DNA of 64,000 nt, taken from the NCBI RefSeq assembly GCF_000353285.1, contig NZ_KB731324.1, positions 2,498,577 to 2,562,576 on the forward strand, written 5' to 3'. The DNA comes from Leptolyngbya boryana PCC 6306. Lineage in GTDB: Bacteria; Cyanobacteriota; Cyanobacteriia; Leptolyngbyales; Leptolyngbyaceae. The translations under genes and the position numbers were made by a program. Below, in pieces: positions 18,686-28,800 of this stretch; within the stretch, counting starts at the first letter, position 1, and every line of letters starts with the position of its first letter. The notes beneath the pieces were generated by a model that saw only the letters and a list, made by a program, of their open reading frames with translations, was not told where the DNA came from and did no database searches.

Positions 18686-19858
18686 ATGAATATTGCTGCT
18701 GAAACGATCCCAACTCTTGAGCAAATTAATCAAACTAAATCTGCGATCGACGCGCATATTGCGAGCCTAAATCAGCACCCTGATCGGCGAGAAGGGGCAA
18801 TGCCGTACTATTTGTTTCATGAACCTGGAAGACCGATTCGCGGCACAGTCATGATATTCCACGGGTTCAGCGCAAGACCCCATCAAATGTGGCGTTTAGC
18901 AGATTATCTCTTTCAGAATGGCTTTAATGTATATCAGCCTTCGATCGCAGGACATGCCTTGATGTATCCCGATCGCAACTGGGCGCAAGTCGATCTCAAA
19001 CCTGAATATGCAGAGCCGCTCAAAGACAAAGTTCAGAAAGATCCGGTACTGCAAACTTTTCTCCAAAATTTTGCGCATAATCCAACGGCAACCCGTCCAG
19101 GGTTTATGCAGCAAATGGGATTGATCGCCCGCTTATTACTGATCGAACCGCAGTTGTTAGATATTGTGAAATCCTTGGAATCGAATAATGATCCTGATTT
19201 CGATCGCTATTTCACGTCTTCGCATTTGCGCTATCTGACTGAAGCTCAGGCGAGATTCGCAGAATTAGATGCGATGCCGGGAGCCATTTTCACAGTCGGT
19301 TTATCAGTGGGAGGCGCGGTGGCTCTGGGCTTGGCAGCATCGCGACCTGAGCGGGTGCGTGGAGTAGTCGCGTATGCACCGTTGCTGAAGATTTATGGAG
19401 AACAGCGGCGGCGATATGTGAATTTAGCAGGTCCTTTGGATATTAGTGAGTTGGGCTGGGATGAGAAGTTGCGGTTTCCAGTCGGCTGTTTGACGGCTGC
19501 CGATCGCTTCGGCTCTCAAGTCGTGATGAGTGATGAATCTGTGCGATCGCTGTCGAATATTCCGACGTTTTTAGTGCTGACTGAGAATGAAGATGCAGCG
19601 GATATTGAGACGAGCCAGGATTTTTATCAGCGGATTGGAGGAGAGGGAGAAGGGCATCGGTTCTTCTTATATCCGAGTGAGGATTTAGTGCCACATCCGA
19701 TGGTTGATCCAACTGAGGTCAGCCAGAACATGAGTAATCGATTTTGGCAAAGTTTGTATCAGGAGACGTTCCGATTTTTGACGACTGGGCGGGCGAATAT
19801 GACGAATCTGGGTCGGATTGAGCAAGATCCAGGTTTACCGATCGTGCCTGGGGTGTAG
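18686..19858 (+). CDS. alpha/beta hydrolase (esterase/lipase-like)
   Basis: A 390-residue alpha/beta hydrolase. An oxyanion-hole HGFSARP motif lies near residue 55, the nucleophile elbow GLSVGG near 210, and a likely catalytic His in LVPHPMVDP near 345. A helical insertion of about 100 residues between the first strands and the nucleophile suggests a lid. It has no signal peptide, so it is cytoplasmic. Substrate unknown; a lipid or ester is usual. It follows the DUF924 gene closely. Confidence 0.85.
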   Translation: MNIAAETIPTLEQINQTKSAIDAHIASLNQHPDRREGAMPYYLFHEPGRPIRGTVMIFHGFSARPHQMWRLADYLFQNGFNVYQPSIAGHALMYPDRNWAQVDLKPEYAEPLKDKVQKDPVLQTFLQNFAHNPTATRPGFMQQMGLIARLLLIEPQLLDIVKSLESNNDPDFDRYFTSSHLRYLTEAQARFAELDAMPGAIFTVGLSVGGAVALGLAASRPERVRGVVAYAPLLKIYGEQRRRYVNLAGPLDISELGWDEKLRFPVGCLTAADRFGSQVVMSDESVRSLSNIPTFLVLTENEDAADIETSQDFYQRIGGEGEGHRFFLYPSEDLVPHPMVDPTEVSQNMSNRFWQSLYQETFRFLTTGRANMTNLGRIEQDPGLPIVPGV

Positions 19859-20032
19859 CAATTCTGCGGGAATTCTTCCAGGATTGACGTTTTCTCTGAC
19901 TCAAAGATTTCTAACGGATAGGTGTCCACATTCGATCGAGTGAGTATCATGAATTACTTTCTCGTATTCCTGGAATTGTCTGTTTCGTGTTTGTTTCAGA
20001 CCCAATAGCATTTATCACAAAGCTCTGACGTT

Positions 20033-22300
20033 ATGGTTCAAGTAAGCTCCCCTGTTCTTTATGTCAATCCTGCAAGCGGCAATGATAGCGCTGCTGGAAC
20101 TCAAGCCGCTCCCCTCAAAACAATCGCCCGCGCGCTCCAACAAGCAAGATCTGGGACAACAATCCAACTTGTTCCCGGAACTTATAATGCCGCTAGCGGC
20201 GAGGTGTTTCCGCTGTTCGTTCCCGCAGGGGTGACGGTTGTCGGTAATGAATCGACAAAAGGCAAAGATATTCTCGTACAAGGCGGTGGAACTTACCTGA
20301 GTCCAACTTGGGCAGGGCAAAATGTGACTTTCCGACTCGATACCAATGCTCAGCTTCGAGGCGTGACCGTGACCAACCCGAACACTCGTGGTAGTGGAGT
20401 TTGGTCAGAATCGACTGCGCCGACGATCGCAAATTGTACGTTTACTTTATGTAAGCGAGAAGGCGTTTTTGCGACCGGAACTGCAAACCCGGTCGTATCA
20501 GATTGCGTTTTTCTGCAAAACGATGCCAACGGAATTGCAATTTCTAGAAATGCAAAAGGTGAATTGCGCCGTAACGTCTGTCAAAACACAGGCTACGGGA
20601 TTGCGGTTGGCGACAATGGCGCACCCTTGATCATTGAGAATCGATTGTTTGAAAACCGCTCTGGAATTGTTGTGAGTAATTCAGCACGTCCAGTGTTGCG
20701 TGGTAATACGATCGAGCGAAATACCGATTCTGGACTGACAATCGTGGGCAGCGGTTCGCCTAATTTAGGCAGCAGTCAAGACCCAGGCGGAAACATTATT
20801 CGCGACAATACAGAGATTGATGTCGAAAACGGAACGAATGTGTCGATCGCTTCTGTTGGCAACCAAATCAATCCCTCTAGAGTCCGAGGCGTAATTGATT
20901 TCATTGTCAGTCAAGTTCCGACTCCCACACCAACCCCGACTCCAACTCCCACACCGATACCAACTCCAACACCGACTCCCACACCAACCCCGACTCCAAC
21001 TCCCACACCGATACCAACTCCCACACCAACCCCGACTCCAACTCCCACACCGATACCAACTCCAACACCGACTCCCACACCAACCCCGACTCCCACACCA
21101 ACGCCAACGCCAACTCCCACACCAACGCCAACGGCTGGAGTTACGGATATTCGGGGGCATTGGGCTGAGGCATTTATCCAGTCATTGGTAGCTCGCAATC
21201 TGATCACGGGCTTTCCAGACAATACGTTTAAACCAGAAAGTCCGCTAACTCGTGCTCAATTTGCAGCGATCGTGGCAAAAGCATTCAATCTGCCCCTCAA
21301 GCAACCTGCCACGAATTTCTCAGACGTGCCCTCGAATTTCTGGGCGGCTGAAGCGATCGCCAAAGCAAATCGCATGGGCTTTATTACTGGCTTTCCGGAT
21401 GGAACCTTCCGTCCTGGCTTGAATTTAACCCGTACTCAAGCGCTCGTTGCATTAGTCAGCGGGCTAGGCTTTACAGGTGGAACTCCAAATACTCTGGCAC
21501 TGTATAGCGATCGCGCTCAGATTCCGAGTTTTGCGAGCGAGCGAATTGCGGCTGCAACTCAGCGGCGATTAGTCGTGAACTATCCGAATGTTTCACAATT
21601 GCGTCCATTGCAGGAGATTACGCGGGCTGAGGTCACGACTTTTATCTATCAAGCTTTAGTCGCGACAAATCAGGCACAAGCGATCGCGTCTGCTTACATC
21701 GTCAATCCTGATACTGCGACGACTGCCTTTGTTGATGTCACGAATCACTGGGCAAAGGATTTCATTTTGGGCTTATCTGGTCAGAATTTTATCCAAGGAT
21801 TTGCCGATGGCACATTCAAACCCGATGCCCCAATGACTCGCGCTCAGTATGCAACTGTCATTGCGAGAACCTTTAACCCGGCTCCGCGCCGCGATTTAGC
21901 CACTTTCCCAGATGTGCCTGGGGATTTCTGGGCAAAAAGCGCGATCGAGCAAGCGTATCGAGCAGGCTTTATTTCCGGGTTCCCAGATGGCACATTTAAG
22001 CCGAATCAGAACATTACACGGCTTCAGTTGGTGCTATCTTTGGTCAGCGGATTTAACCTCTCTCCTGCAAATCCGAATGTGCTAGCAGTGTTAGACGATC
22101 GCAATGCAATTCCACAATCGTTCCAAGATCGAGTAGCAGCAGCGGCTCAAGCAGATATGATTGTGAACTATCCGAATCAAAAGCAGTTCAATCCAAATCG
22201 TGAAGCAACACGGGCGGATGTCTCAGCCATGGTTTATCAAACCTTACTTCGAGACGGGCGAGTAGCAGCAGTAGATTCGGGGTATATCTTGACAGCCTAG
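20033..22300 (+). CDS. DUF1565 / beta-helix protein with PT linker and six SLH domains
   Basis: A 755-residue protein in three parts. Residues about 8-290 are a DUF1565/pectin-lyase-like right-handed beta-helix ([14 protein letters not shown] at the start, then parallel repeats). About 298-365 is a Pro-Thr linker ([10 protein letters not shown]). About 370-755 holds six S-layer-homology units in two groups of three ([13 protein letters not shown]-type motifs). SLH domains normally anchor proteins to cell-wall polymers. There is no obvious signal peptide, and a TAG stop lies just upstream in frame, so the start is firm. The beta-helix may bind or act on a polysaccharide. Confidence 0.85.
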   Translation: MVQVSSPVLYVNPASGNDSAAGTQAAPLKTIARALQQARSGTTIQLVPGTYNAASGEVFPLFVPAGVTVVGNESTKGKDILVQGGGTYLSPTWAGQNVTFRLDTNAQLRGVTVTNPNTRGSGVWSESTAPTIANCTFTLCKREGVFATGTANPVVSDCVFLQNDANGIAISRNAKGELRRNVCQNTGYGIAVGDNGAPLIIENRLFENRSGIVVSNSARPVLRGNTIERNTDSGLTIVGSGSPNLGSSQDPGGNIIRDNTEIDVENGTNVSIASVGNQINPSRVRGVIDFIVSQVPTPTPTPTPTPTPIPTPTPTPTPTPTPTPTPIPTPTPTPTPTPTPIPTPTPTPTPTPTPTPTPTPTPTPTPTAGVTDIRGHWAEAFIQSLVARNLITGFPDNTFKPESPLTRAQFAAIVAKAFNLPLKQPATNFSDVPSNFWAAEAIAKANRMGFITGFPDGTFRPGLNLTRTQALVALVSGLGFTGGTPNTLALYSDRAQIPSFASERIAAATQRRLVVNYPNVSQLRPLQEITRAEVTTFIYQALVATNQAQAIASAYIVNPDTATTAFVDVTNHWAKDFILGLSGQNFIQGFADGTFKPDAPMTRAQYATVIARTFNPAPRRDLATFPDVPGDFWAKSAIEQAYRAGFISGFPDGTFKPNQNITRLQLVLSLVSGFNLSPANPNVLAVLDDRNAIPQSFQDRVAAAAQADMIVNYPNQKQFNPNREATRADVSAMVYQTLLRDGRVAAVDSGYILTA
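20917..21135. repeat. low-complexity Pro-Thr linker coding repeat
   Basis: About 220 bp built from CCAACTCC, ACACCGAC and close variants in 6-bp steps, with a longer unit of about 48 bp repeated imperfectly. It encodes the PT/PI linker between the beta-helix and SLH parts. It is prone to copy-number change. Confidence 0.85.
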
Positions 22301-22391
22301 AACCGCAGAGCGAATTTGATGGGGAATAGGGAGCAATCCGAGCCTGGGTTCTCCCTACTCCTTACTCCCCACTATCAATGCCGTTTAACGA

Positions 22392-23789
22392 CTAGATCGA
22401 CTTAGAAAAAGTTTGAGCTTTCCGATCGCCTAGATAGGTATCAAACACCGCTGCAATATTCCGAATGAGTAACCGTCCAACTGGCGTAATCTCAATGCCA
22501 TCACTCCAACGCTTGAGCAGTCCATCTGCTTCGAGCGCATCTAGACGTGAGAGTTCATCCGCGAAGTAATCATTGAAATCTTGATCGAATCCCAAATGAT
22601 ATTTTGCTTCTAAGTCTGCTGCTGAAAGTTGGAACTGACACATCAGTTCCATAATCACAGTGCGTCGGATCAAGTCATCTTGGCTTAAGAGCACTCCTTT
22701 CTCAATCGGAAGCTCAGAAGCATCGATCGCAGTGTAGAAGTCTCTTAACCGCTTGTGGTTCTGGATATAAACATCTTGCAACATACTGATAGAAGTAATG
22801 CCAAAGCCGAGTAAATCTGACTCAGGCTTTGTGGTGTAGCCTTGGAAATTCCGATGCAGTTGTCCGGCTTGTTGGGCGATCGCTAATTCATCATTGGGCT
22901 TCGCAAAGTGATCCATGCCAATAAACACATAGTTACTTTGTGTAAGTTGAGCGATCGTGTTTTGCAGAATCTTGAACTTTTCAACAGTACTAGGCAACGC
23001 CGATTCTGGCATCCGTTTCTGAACGGGTTTGAGCCAGGGAATGTAGGCAAAATTGAACACTGCAATGCGATCGGGATTAAGCGCTAACGTTTTCTCAACT
23101 GTTTGCTGAAACGTGGCTGAAGTTTGGAATGGTAAACCATAGATCAAATCGACGTTCACACTTTCAAATCCAGCTTCCCGAATCCAATCCATCACATCAA
23201 AAAGCATTGCTTCAGGCTGTACCCGATTGATTGCGACTTGCACTTCAGGATTGAAATCTTGAATTCCAAAGCTAATTCGGTTAAAGCCGAGTTGCCTTAG
23301 AGAATGAATGTAATGACGATCGACATAGCGCGGATTGATCTCGATCGACAGTTCGGCTGTGGCATCGAATCGAAAATAGCGATGGAAGCGATTCCAAAGA
23401 AATTCAACCTGTTGTAAGTCAAGGTAGTTTGGTGTGCCGCCACCCCAATGCAATTGATGAACTTGACGGTCAGAACTGACCGATTGAGCAACTTGGCGGA
23501 TTTGACGGGCAAGGTAACCTAAGTAGGGTTCTGCGACTTCTCTACGTTGAGTAATGATCGTATTGCAGCCACAGAAATAACAGGGTGTTTCACAGAAAGG
23601 GATGTGACAGTATAGGGATAAGGGCGTTTTTTTGTGATTGCCGAGGTCGATCGCTCGGTCGAAGAAATGAGGATCGAAGTCGGGACTAAGTTCTGTAGCA
23701 GGCGGATAGCTGGTATAACGGGGAAGGGGCAGGTTGTACTGGTTCAGGAGCGCCGCGTCAAACTCGACCGTTTGGGATAGTTGTTTCAT
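22392..23789 (-). CDS. hemN: oxygen-independent coproporphyrinogen III oxidase
   Basis: A 465-residue radical-SAM enzyme of the true HemN type. The N-terminal YTSYPPATE motif and the cluster motif CETPCYFCGC (CxxxCxxCxC) are both present, plus HWGGGTPNYL. It converts coproporphyrinogen III to protoporphyrinogen IX without oxygen. In Synechocystis it belongs to the low-oxygen chlAII-ho2-hemN operon; here acsF2 and ho2 lie just upstream on the same strand, but a 390-bp gap with a palindromic element separates ho2 from hemN. Confidence 0.95.
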   Translation of the reverse strand: MKQLSQTVEFDAALLNQYNLPLPRYTSYPPATELSPDFDPHFFDRAIDLGNHKKTPLSLYCHIPFCETPCYFCGCNTIITQRREVAEPYLGYLARQIRQVAQSVSSDRQVHQLHWGGGTPNYLDLQQVEFLWNRFHRYFRFDATAELSIEINPRYVDRHYIHSLRQLGFNRISFGIQDFNPEVQVAINRVQPEAMLFDVMDWIREAGFESVNVDLIYGLPFQTSATFQQTVEKTLALNPDRIAVFNFAYIPWLKPVQKRMPESALPSTVEKFKILQNTIAQLTQSNYVFIGMDHFAKPNDELAIAQQAGQLHRNFQGYTTKPESDLLGFGITSISMLQDVYIQNHKRLRDFYTAIDASELPIEKGVLLSQDDLIRRTVIMELMCQFQLSAADLEAKYHLGFDQDFNDYFADELSRLDALEADGLLKRWSDGIEITPVGRLLIRNIAAVFDTYLGDRKAQTFSKSI

Positions 23790-23883
23790 TGGAAAGGATT
23801 TTTAATGGGTTTGGATGGGCGAGCCGTTTTGCAGCAGCAGGGTTGAGGGACAAAATTGCCTCTGTTAGCGCGAGGTTGCGACT

Positions 23884-24147
23884 TTGCACAACAATCGTTG
23901 CGGGTTGTGCAAGTTGAGCATTTGCTTAGAGGATGCTTTAAAAGTAATCGTTGAGACGCATTCACCCGCCCCGGAATGGAATTCTAGGGCTAACGGTGCG
24001 CAGTCCTTAAAAGGACTGCATCGCTCAAACCTCTGTGTAGTCCAGTTTAGTGGACTTCGTTTTACTAGCCCTGGAATTCCATTCCGGGGCAGGAGGACAA
24101 CGTGAACGAAGAGGCTTTTTGTACTTTTAAAGCGTCCTCTTAAGCAA
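23884..24147. repeat. nested palindromic (REP/MITE-like) element
   Basis: Several inverted repeats are nested here. An outer pair 23922-23946 / 24122-24147 is about 25 bp and nearly perfect. An inner pair 23968-23992 / 24066-24090 is 25 bp with one mismatch (GCCCCGGAATGGAATTC core). Two short hairpins lie inside at 24001-24018 and 24039-24056. A separate 9-bp hairpin TTGCACAAC/GTTGTGCAA lies at 23884-23912. There is no ORF. It resembles non-autonomous palindromic repeats of cyanobacterial genomes and separates ho2 from hemN. Confidence 0.75.
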
Positions 24148-24179
24148 TCGAAACTCCACGCATCAAACAATTCTTCAAG

Positions 24180-24929
24180 TTAAGGAGCTAGGACAGGTTC
24201 ACGATCGCTACCATGAGATCGTCGTTCTGTACTTCCAGGACGATCCTGCCGAGTGAGTAAATCAAAGGTATGTTCTCCGATTGCTGCTTTCACATCGGGT
24301 TCGAGTTCATGCATCACATCTTGATTCAGCACAAAGGCAAGGTTTGCTTCGGCAACAATCCGTTCGATTGTGTTCTCGTCTACAGGCAGGCTATCTAGCA
24401 TCTGACGATAGCGCTCTTTGAATTCTCGTCTAGCTTCAGGAGTTGAGATTTGCTCAAACTCATAAAAATTCGTTCCCTGATTCGGAGGCAAAGACAATGC
24501 AGATCGAATCACATTTTTCAAACTCTGTCCTCCTGATAAATCGCCCATATAGCGGGTGTAAGCATGGGCAACCAGCAAGATTGGATCAGTAGCAGCGAGC
24601 GTTTTAATTCGAGCGCAGTATGCAATTCCCGCAGATGATGCAACGATCTGATTTTGCCAGTCTTCACCGTAGTAGAATGCGAGATCGCGCGCCAGATTCG
24701 CAGTTCGATTCAACCCTGGGAAGTAGAATGCACCAAACACTGGATCTTGAGCGTGCTGCTGTAATGCTGCTTCTAAAGTGCTGTAAACAAAGTACAAATT
24801 TGCAAACAGTTTCCGTAGAGGTTCGCGTTCTACAATACCTTTCACAAAGCATTTCATAAATGCAGTGTTTTCTGCTGTGGTGTGAGAGCGTTGGGTTCCT
24901 TCTCGTAAGCGGACAGATAAAGTACTCAT
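24180..24929 (-). CDS. ho2: heme oxygenase 2 (low-oxygen form)
   Basis: A 249-residue biliverdin-forming haem oxygenase. The proximal His is in the N-terminal RSHTTAEN, and the distal helix has YMGDLSGGQ. It opens haem to biliverdin, the bilin precursor for phycobilins, using ferredoxin. Placement 11 bp after acsF2 and before hemN identifies it as the micro-oxic isoform rather than the constitutive ho1. The C-terminal tail (about 230-249) is longer and more polar than usual. Confidence 0.95.
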   Translation of the reverse strand: MSTLSVRLREGTQRSHTTAENTAFMKCFVKGIVEREPLRKLFANLYFVYSTLEAALQQHAQDPVFGAFYFPGLNRTANLARDLAFYYGEDWQNQIVASSAGIAYCARIKTLAATDPILLVAHAYTRYMGDLSGGQSLKNVIRSALSLPPNQGTNFYEFEQISTPEARREFKERYRQMLDSLPVDENTIERIVAEANLAFVLNQDVMHELEPDVKAAIGEHTFDLLTRQDRPGSTERRSHGSDREPVLAP

Positions 24930-24940
24930 GAAATTGTTTC

Positions 24941-26017
24941 CTAATGAATGACAGGACGAGAGGCTTCTGCATCAATTGCAGGTAAGAAATAGAGGCGGAG
25001 AAGTTGCCAAATGATCACAGCAATCCAAGGCAATTTTTGAAGCGTTTGAATGAATTTCGGGCGCGACTGACTCGAAATCTCTGCTAGTTTCTGATTCGCG
25101 ATCGCGCATTTTTCGAGCCGAGGGAAGAACTCTGGATGATCCGTATCAAGCACGCTCGGAAAAGCCCGTTTCGAGGTTTCATTCGTGTTTTGAATCACCG
25201 CTTTGTTGTACTCTTGCGGATCAATGCCAATCGAGTCGTAAAACGTCGATCGTTCTAAAACAGTCAAGGTGTGAGTTGCAAAGACAGTCAGCAGAAAGAA
25301 TCTTGCCCACAGTCTTGCTTTCCAGCAATTCCAGAGTTTGGGCTGCGATCGCAAGAGTGCTTTAAAGAAATCTCCGTGTCGATTCTCATCTTGGCACCAA
25401 CTCTCAAAGTACCGAAACAGAGGATAAAACCGATGTTCTGGATGCTGTTCTAAATGGCGGTAGACCAAAATATAACGCCAGTACCCAATTTTTTCCGAGA
25501 GGTAAACGGTGTAGATCACCCATTCTGGCGGAAAGAAAGTATAGGTTCGATTTTTCGTCAGATAGCCCAGATCAAGAGTCAAGCCAAAGTCTGCCATTGC
25601 TTTATTCAAGAACCCGGCATGACGAGCTTCATCGCGCGCAAGTAAATGAAACGCTTCTGATAGTAAAGGTTGCCGATTTTTAAGCTTGCGAGAGAGTTCT
25701 TTAAAGAGCAAAAAGCCCGAAAATTCTGAAGTACAAGAGCGCTCTAGAAAATCAATAAACGCGTGCCGGGTTTCACCATCAATCTTTTCCCAATCTTGCT
25801 GAAACTCTTCATTGCGAACAAAATGGTGACGATTATAGTCTGCTCGCAATTCCGCGACGACCGCTTCTAGTTCTGCTTCATGCCCGGATAAATCCATTTG
25901 GGCAACCGCATCAAAATCAGTGATGTAAAACCGAGGAGTTAAGAGCGTTTCTTGAACAGGTTTTTTAATGCCAGGCGATTGTTCTGGCAGGTCGGATCTC
26001 GAAACTGTGCTGACCAT
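24941..26017 (-). CDS. acsF: Mg-protoporphyrin IX monomethyl ester oxidative cyclase (ChlAII)
   Basis: A 358-residue di-iron cyclase. Both iron-ligand motifs are visible: DEARHAGF (about residue 128) and DENRHGDF (about 215). It forms the isocyclic ring of chlorophyll (Mg-protoporphyrin monomethyl ester to divinyl protochlorophyllide). Linkage with ho2 and hemN marks the low-oxygen isoform chlAII. In Synechocystis this operon is induced in micro-oxic conditions by a MarR-type activator, ChlR; no such gene is seen here, but the 500-bp upstream region could hold its site. Confidence 0.94.
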   Translation of the reverse strand: MVSTVSRSDLPEQSPGIKKPVQETLLTPRFYITDFDAVAQMDLSGHEAELEAVVAELRADYNRHHFVRNEEFQQDWEKIDGETRHAFIDFLERSCTSEFSGFLLFKELSRKLKNRQPLLSEAFHLLARDEARHAGFLNKAMADFGLTLDLGYLTKNRTYTFFPPEWVIYTVYLSEKIGYWRYILVYRHLEQHPEHRFYPLFRYFESWCQDENRHGDFFKALLRSQPKLWNCWKARLWARFFLLTVFATHTLTVLERSTFYDSIGIDPQEYNKAVIQNTNETSKRAFPSVLDTDHPEFFPRLEKCAIANQKLAEISSQSRPKFIQTLQKLPWIAVIIWQLLRLYFLPAIDAEASRPVIH

Positions 26018-26515
26018 AGAGCGAATGATAACGACTGAAATTACTTTCCCCGAATCTGCGATCGCGGCACAAGTGAGTTACCTGCTCTGCTCTATAGTTA
26101 CCACAAGTAAAACATTGAGATGAGCACAAGGTTAGAGGGCTTTCTAACAAATTGTTAAAACATCCGCTGAGATTGAAGCAAGGCATCACTCCTAGAAGCC
26201 TTCCACCTTTCATCACTTAAATTTGCAAAAGATTTTGCTTTCTCTCATTCTGCTTGTCTACTCTTGCAGCAATCATTACTAGCTCAAATGAAAAGCTCGA
26301 TCGTAAGTGCTGTTTGCTTTACTAGGATGTCTACTTCGAGGTTAGAGCCAGTAGTTACTGCTCAAGTTAGTTTAGGATCTGAATCGGTTCTGTCTCGCTC
26401 CTAAACTGCAAGCTAGAACAAGACAGAACACGGATTTTTTTGCGCTCACCCTATCAAGAAGAACGAGTTCAGACGCTCAGCGAGAATTCTGGACGGTTAG
26501 CGAACCGCATTCTAC
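26018..26515. other. 498-bp intergenic region upstream of acsF
   Basis: No gene is supported; the longest plus-strand frame with an ATG (26327) is only 25 codons. The acsF-proximal part should contain the low-oxygen promoter. I see no tRNA or structured RNA. Confidence 0.5.
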
Positions 26516-26911
26516 TTATACCTTCGTATGCGTCACTTCTACTACGGTATGCACATTTCCTCGGGGCGTGTAGTCCGCCTTAATCGAGATTTCTAACGGA
26601 TCACACGCTGCCACAATGTCATCTAGAATTTGATTCGCCGCTTCTTCGTGAGAAATATAGCGATCGCGATAACTATTGATATACAGCTTAATTGCTTTCA
26701 GTTCGACGACGCGCTGATCCGGAACATAGCTCACATAGATCGTCGCAAAATCGGGATAGCCAGAAAACGGACACTTACAGGTAAACTCTGGCAGCGTAAT
26801 ATTGATCGTGTAACGCCGTCCGGGTCTAGGATTCGGGAAAGTAATTAGACTTCCCTCTTCGATCAGGCGTTCGCCATACTTTACTTCGGGATGGTCTTGC
26901 GCTTGCGTCAT
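26516..26911 (-). CDS. queF: NADPH-dependent 7-cyano-7-deazaguanine reductase
   Basis: A 131-residue type I QueF. The active-site Cys lies in KCPFSGYPDF (about residue 45), followed by the ELKAIKLYINSYR segment and an E-H motif near YISHEEA. It reduces preQ0 to preQ1 in queuosine tRNA modification. Length and motifs are normal. No other queuosine genes adjoin it. Confidence 0.97.
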   Translation of the reverse strand: MTQAQDHPEVKYGERLIEEGSLITFPNPRPGRRYTINITLPEFTCKCPFSGYPDFATIYVSYVPDQRVVELKAIKLYINSYRDRYISHEEAANQILDDIVAACDPLEISIKADYTPRGNVHTVVEVTHTKV

Positions 26912-27138
26912 AGCCTATGAAATTGAATGAACTGACTGATCTTAGCAATCGAATTTGCACGGAGGCACGATCGCGTCTCAAGTTTTTTGAGTACTTGATC
27001 TCCGCAATCCCCGAAATTCGTTCACAAAATCGTTTCTTTTTGAAAAAATCTTGACTAAAAATGCGTTGCTTGATTCAATTGCAGCTATTCTGAGGGCATC
27101 ACAATTTCTCGCTGTTTTGTCAGATTACTCTCGCTGTT

Positions 27139-27720
27139 ATGAACCCCATGATGCAGAAAACACCTAATCGATCGATCAATTTGCCGCCTCAAGCTCCTGC
27201 AACCGGATATGCCCCTTCTGTACCGATTTCAGTCTACCGCGAGGTGATTGCTGAGCTTCAAGCTACAAAGAACTCGGTGGAAGCCATGAAGATTCAAAAC
27301 CAGCAATTGGCAAAACAGAATCAGCAATTGCGGCAAGAAATTGAACGCACGGTACAAGCAGCACTCCAACTCCGCCAAGTCTCCAATGCAATGCCGGGAA
27401 TTAATCCTGCTGCACCACCCGCACCTCGTCTCGACTTGATGCCCGAAGTCGAAGCTGCATCCTTCCAAATCCCGGTCATGCCACCCCGCATCCCCGTTGC
27501 TCCCAAACCAGAACCCGTTCCATCGAGTCTCGAATTTCCTGAAGAGAAGCTGGTAATCGAAGAAGATAGCAAGCCCCGGCGCAAAATTAAGCCAGAACAA
27601 GACACTCATTTTGAACTCAGCGGTTGGATGTTGGGCTTAGTCATCGCTTTGATCGTCGTGACTGCTTTCGGCGCTGGCTTCTTGCTGGTGCGTCCTTTGC
27701 TGAGTCCTTCATCAAAATAA
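27139..27720 (+). CDS. coiled-coil protein with C-terminal membrane anchor, unknown
   Basis: A 193-residue protein, not recognised by name. An N-terminal Pro-rich segment precedes a coiled coil (about 30-80, with Gln/Leu heptads), then a Pro/Ala-rich disordered stretch, a Glu/Lys patch, and one strong helix (about 163-185, MLGLVIALIVVTAFGAGFLL). Tail-anchored topology is likely, with most of the protein in the cytoplasm. It ends 210 bp before glnB, which has its own promoter. Confidence 0.7.
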   Translation: MNPMMQKTPNRSINLPPQAPATGYAPSVPISVYREVIAELQATKNSVEAMKIQNQQLAKQNQQLRQEIERTVQAALQLRQVSNAMPGINPAAPPAPRLDLMPEVEAASFQIPVMPPRIPVAPKPEPVPSSLEFPEEKLVIEEDSKPRRKIKPEQDTHFELSGWMLGLVIALIVVTAFGAGFLLVRPLLSPSSK

Positions 27721-27840
27721 ATTCTCGAATGTAACCAATAGCAACCCGAAATTACGAATTACAACTGATGAATTCCGATTTTGAGTGGCTCATGCGACAC
27801 TCAAAAATACTATTACAATCGGCGAGGCGGGTAATGATCG

Positions 27841-27884
27841 GTAGCGATCGTTACAAAATTCTCTTCACCAGAAATGATAGATAG
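27841..27884 (+). promoter_or_regulatory. NtcA-activated promoter of glnB
   Basis: GTAGCGATCGTTAC at 27841-27854 fits the NtcA consensus GTA-N8-TAC exactly. A -10-like TAGATAGTCT stretch lies about 23 nt downstream, the spacing seen in NtcA-activated promoters. It is 76 bp before the glnB start. The core overlaps a HIP1-like GCGATCG, so chance is not excluded. Confidence 0.75.
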
Positions 27885-28268
<384 letters not shown>

Positions 28269-28320
28269 AAACACGAACCTTCCGAGTTTTTGAAACACTC
28301 AGAAGGCTTGCTTCGCTGTG

Positions 28321-28346
28321 AAGGCGATCCGAATCTGGATCGCCTT
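28321..28346. terminator. terminator between glnB and the convergent gene
   Basis: AAGGCGATCC and GGATCGCCTT form a perfect 10-bp stem with a 6-nt loop, followed by TTATATTT. A weaker hairpin (CCTTCCGAGT/ACTCAGAAGG) lies just before it. Likely bidirectional. Confidence 0.75.
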
Positions 28347-28351
28347 TATAT

Positions 28352-28786
28352 TTATTGAACGGGTTTCAGCCGAGTCAATTTCAACTTAAAGGGGCCGCCC
28401 GCCGTTTCTCCGAAAGCTTTGACTCGAACGATGTAATTCGCATTGCGCGTGATGCGAGTAAATAAGAGCGAATTCGTTGTCCCATCTGGACCATCATCAT
28501 TCTCGGCAACGGTTGTCCCTTGTGAGGTCATCAGCGTGACGATCGTATCAAAACTATCCGAAGACAAATCGATCGCCACTTGTTCTCCCGCCTGCAAAGT
28601 CACCACATAATCGCGTGCGAAATTGCCTTGCCCGGTGGGAATATCGGCATCCGTTAAGCGATCGTTAATCTCTTTTCCAGGGGCCAGCGGGATTGGCGCA
28701 TAGGAGCGAGTCGATTGAGCCATTGCGGCGGTCGTCATCAAAACCGCAATTGGAGCCGCACAAAGCCAAGCCATCCATCCTTTCAT
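28352..28786 (-). CDS. secreted PPC-domain-like protein
   Basis: A 144-residue exported protein. A signal peptide of about 23 residues ends in AMAQS. The remainder is a beta-sandwich of the bacterial prepeptidase C-terminal (PPC) type: DYVVTLQAGEQVAIDLSS, SFDTIVTLM, ENDDGPDGTTNS and NYIVRVKAF. PPC domains accompany secreted proteases, but here it stands alone. It lies 14 bp downstream of the DsbA-like gene and is probably in the same operon. Confidence 0.8.
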   Translation of the reverse strand: MKGWMAWLCAAPIAVLMTTAAMAQSTRSYAPIPLAPGKEINDRLTDADIPTGQGNFARDYVVTLQAGEQVAIDLSSDSFDTIVTLMTSQGTTVAENDDGPDGTTNSLLFTRITRNANYIVRVKAFGETAGGPFKLKLTRLKPVQ

Positions 28787-28800
28787 AACCGTTCCTTTCC

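Noticed and set aside
20917-21135. CRISPR-like repeat
   Set aside because: The repeats are 6-bp coding units with no spacers of constant length; no cas genes are present.
20911-21222. Minus-strand Gly-Val repeat frame
   Set aside because: It is the antisense of the Pro-Thr linker and reflects DNA low complexity only.
26327-26404. 25-codon frame upstream of acsF
   Set aside because: No ribosome-binding site or recognisable features; probably chance.
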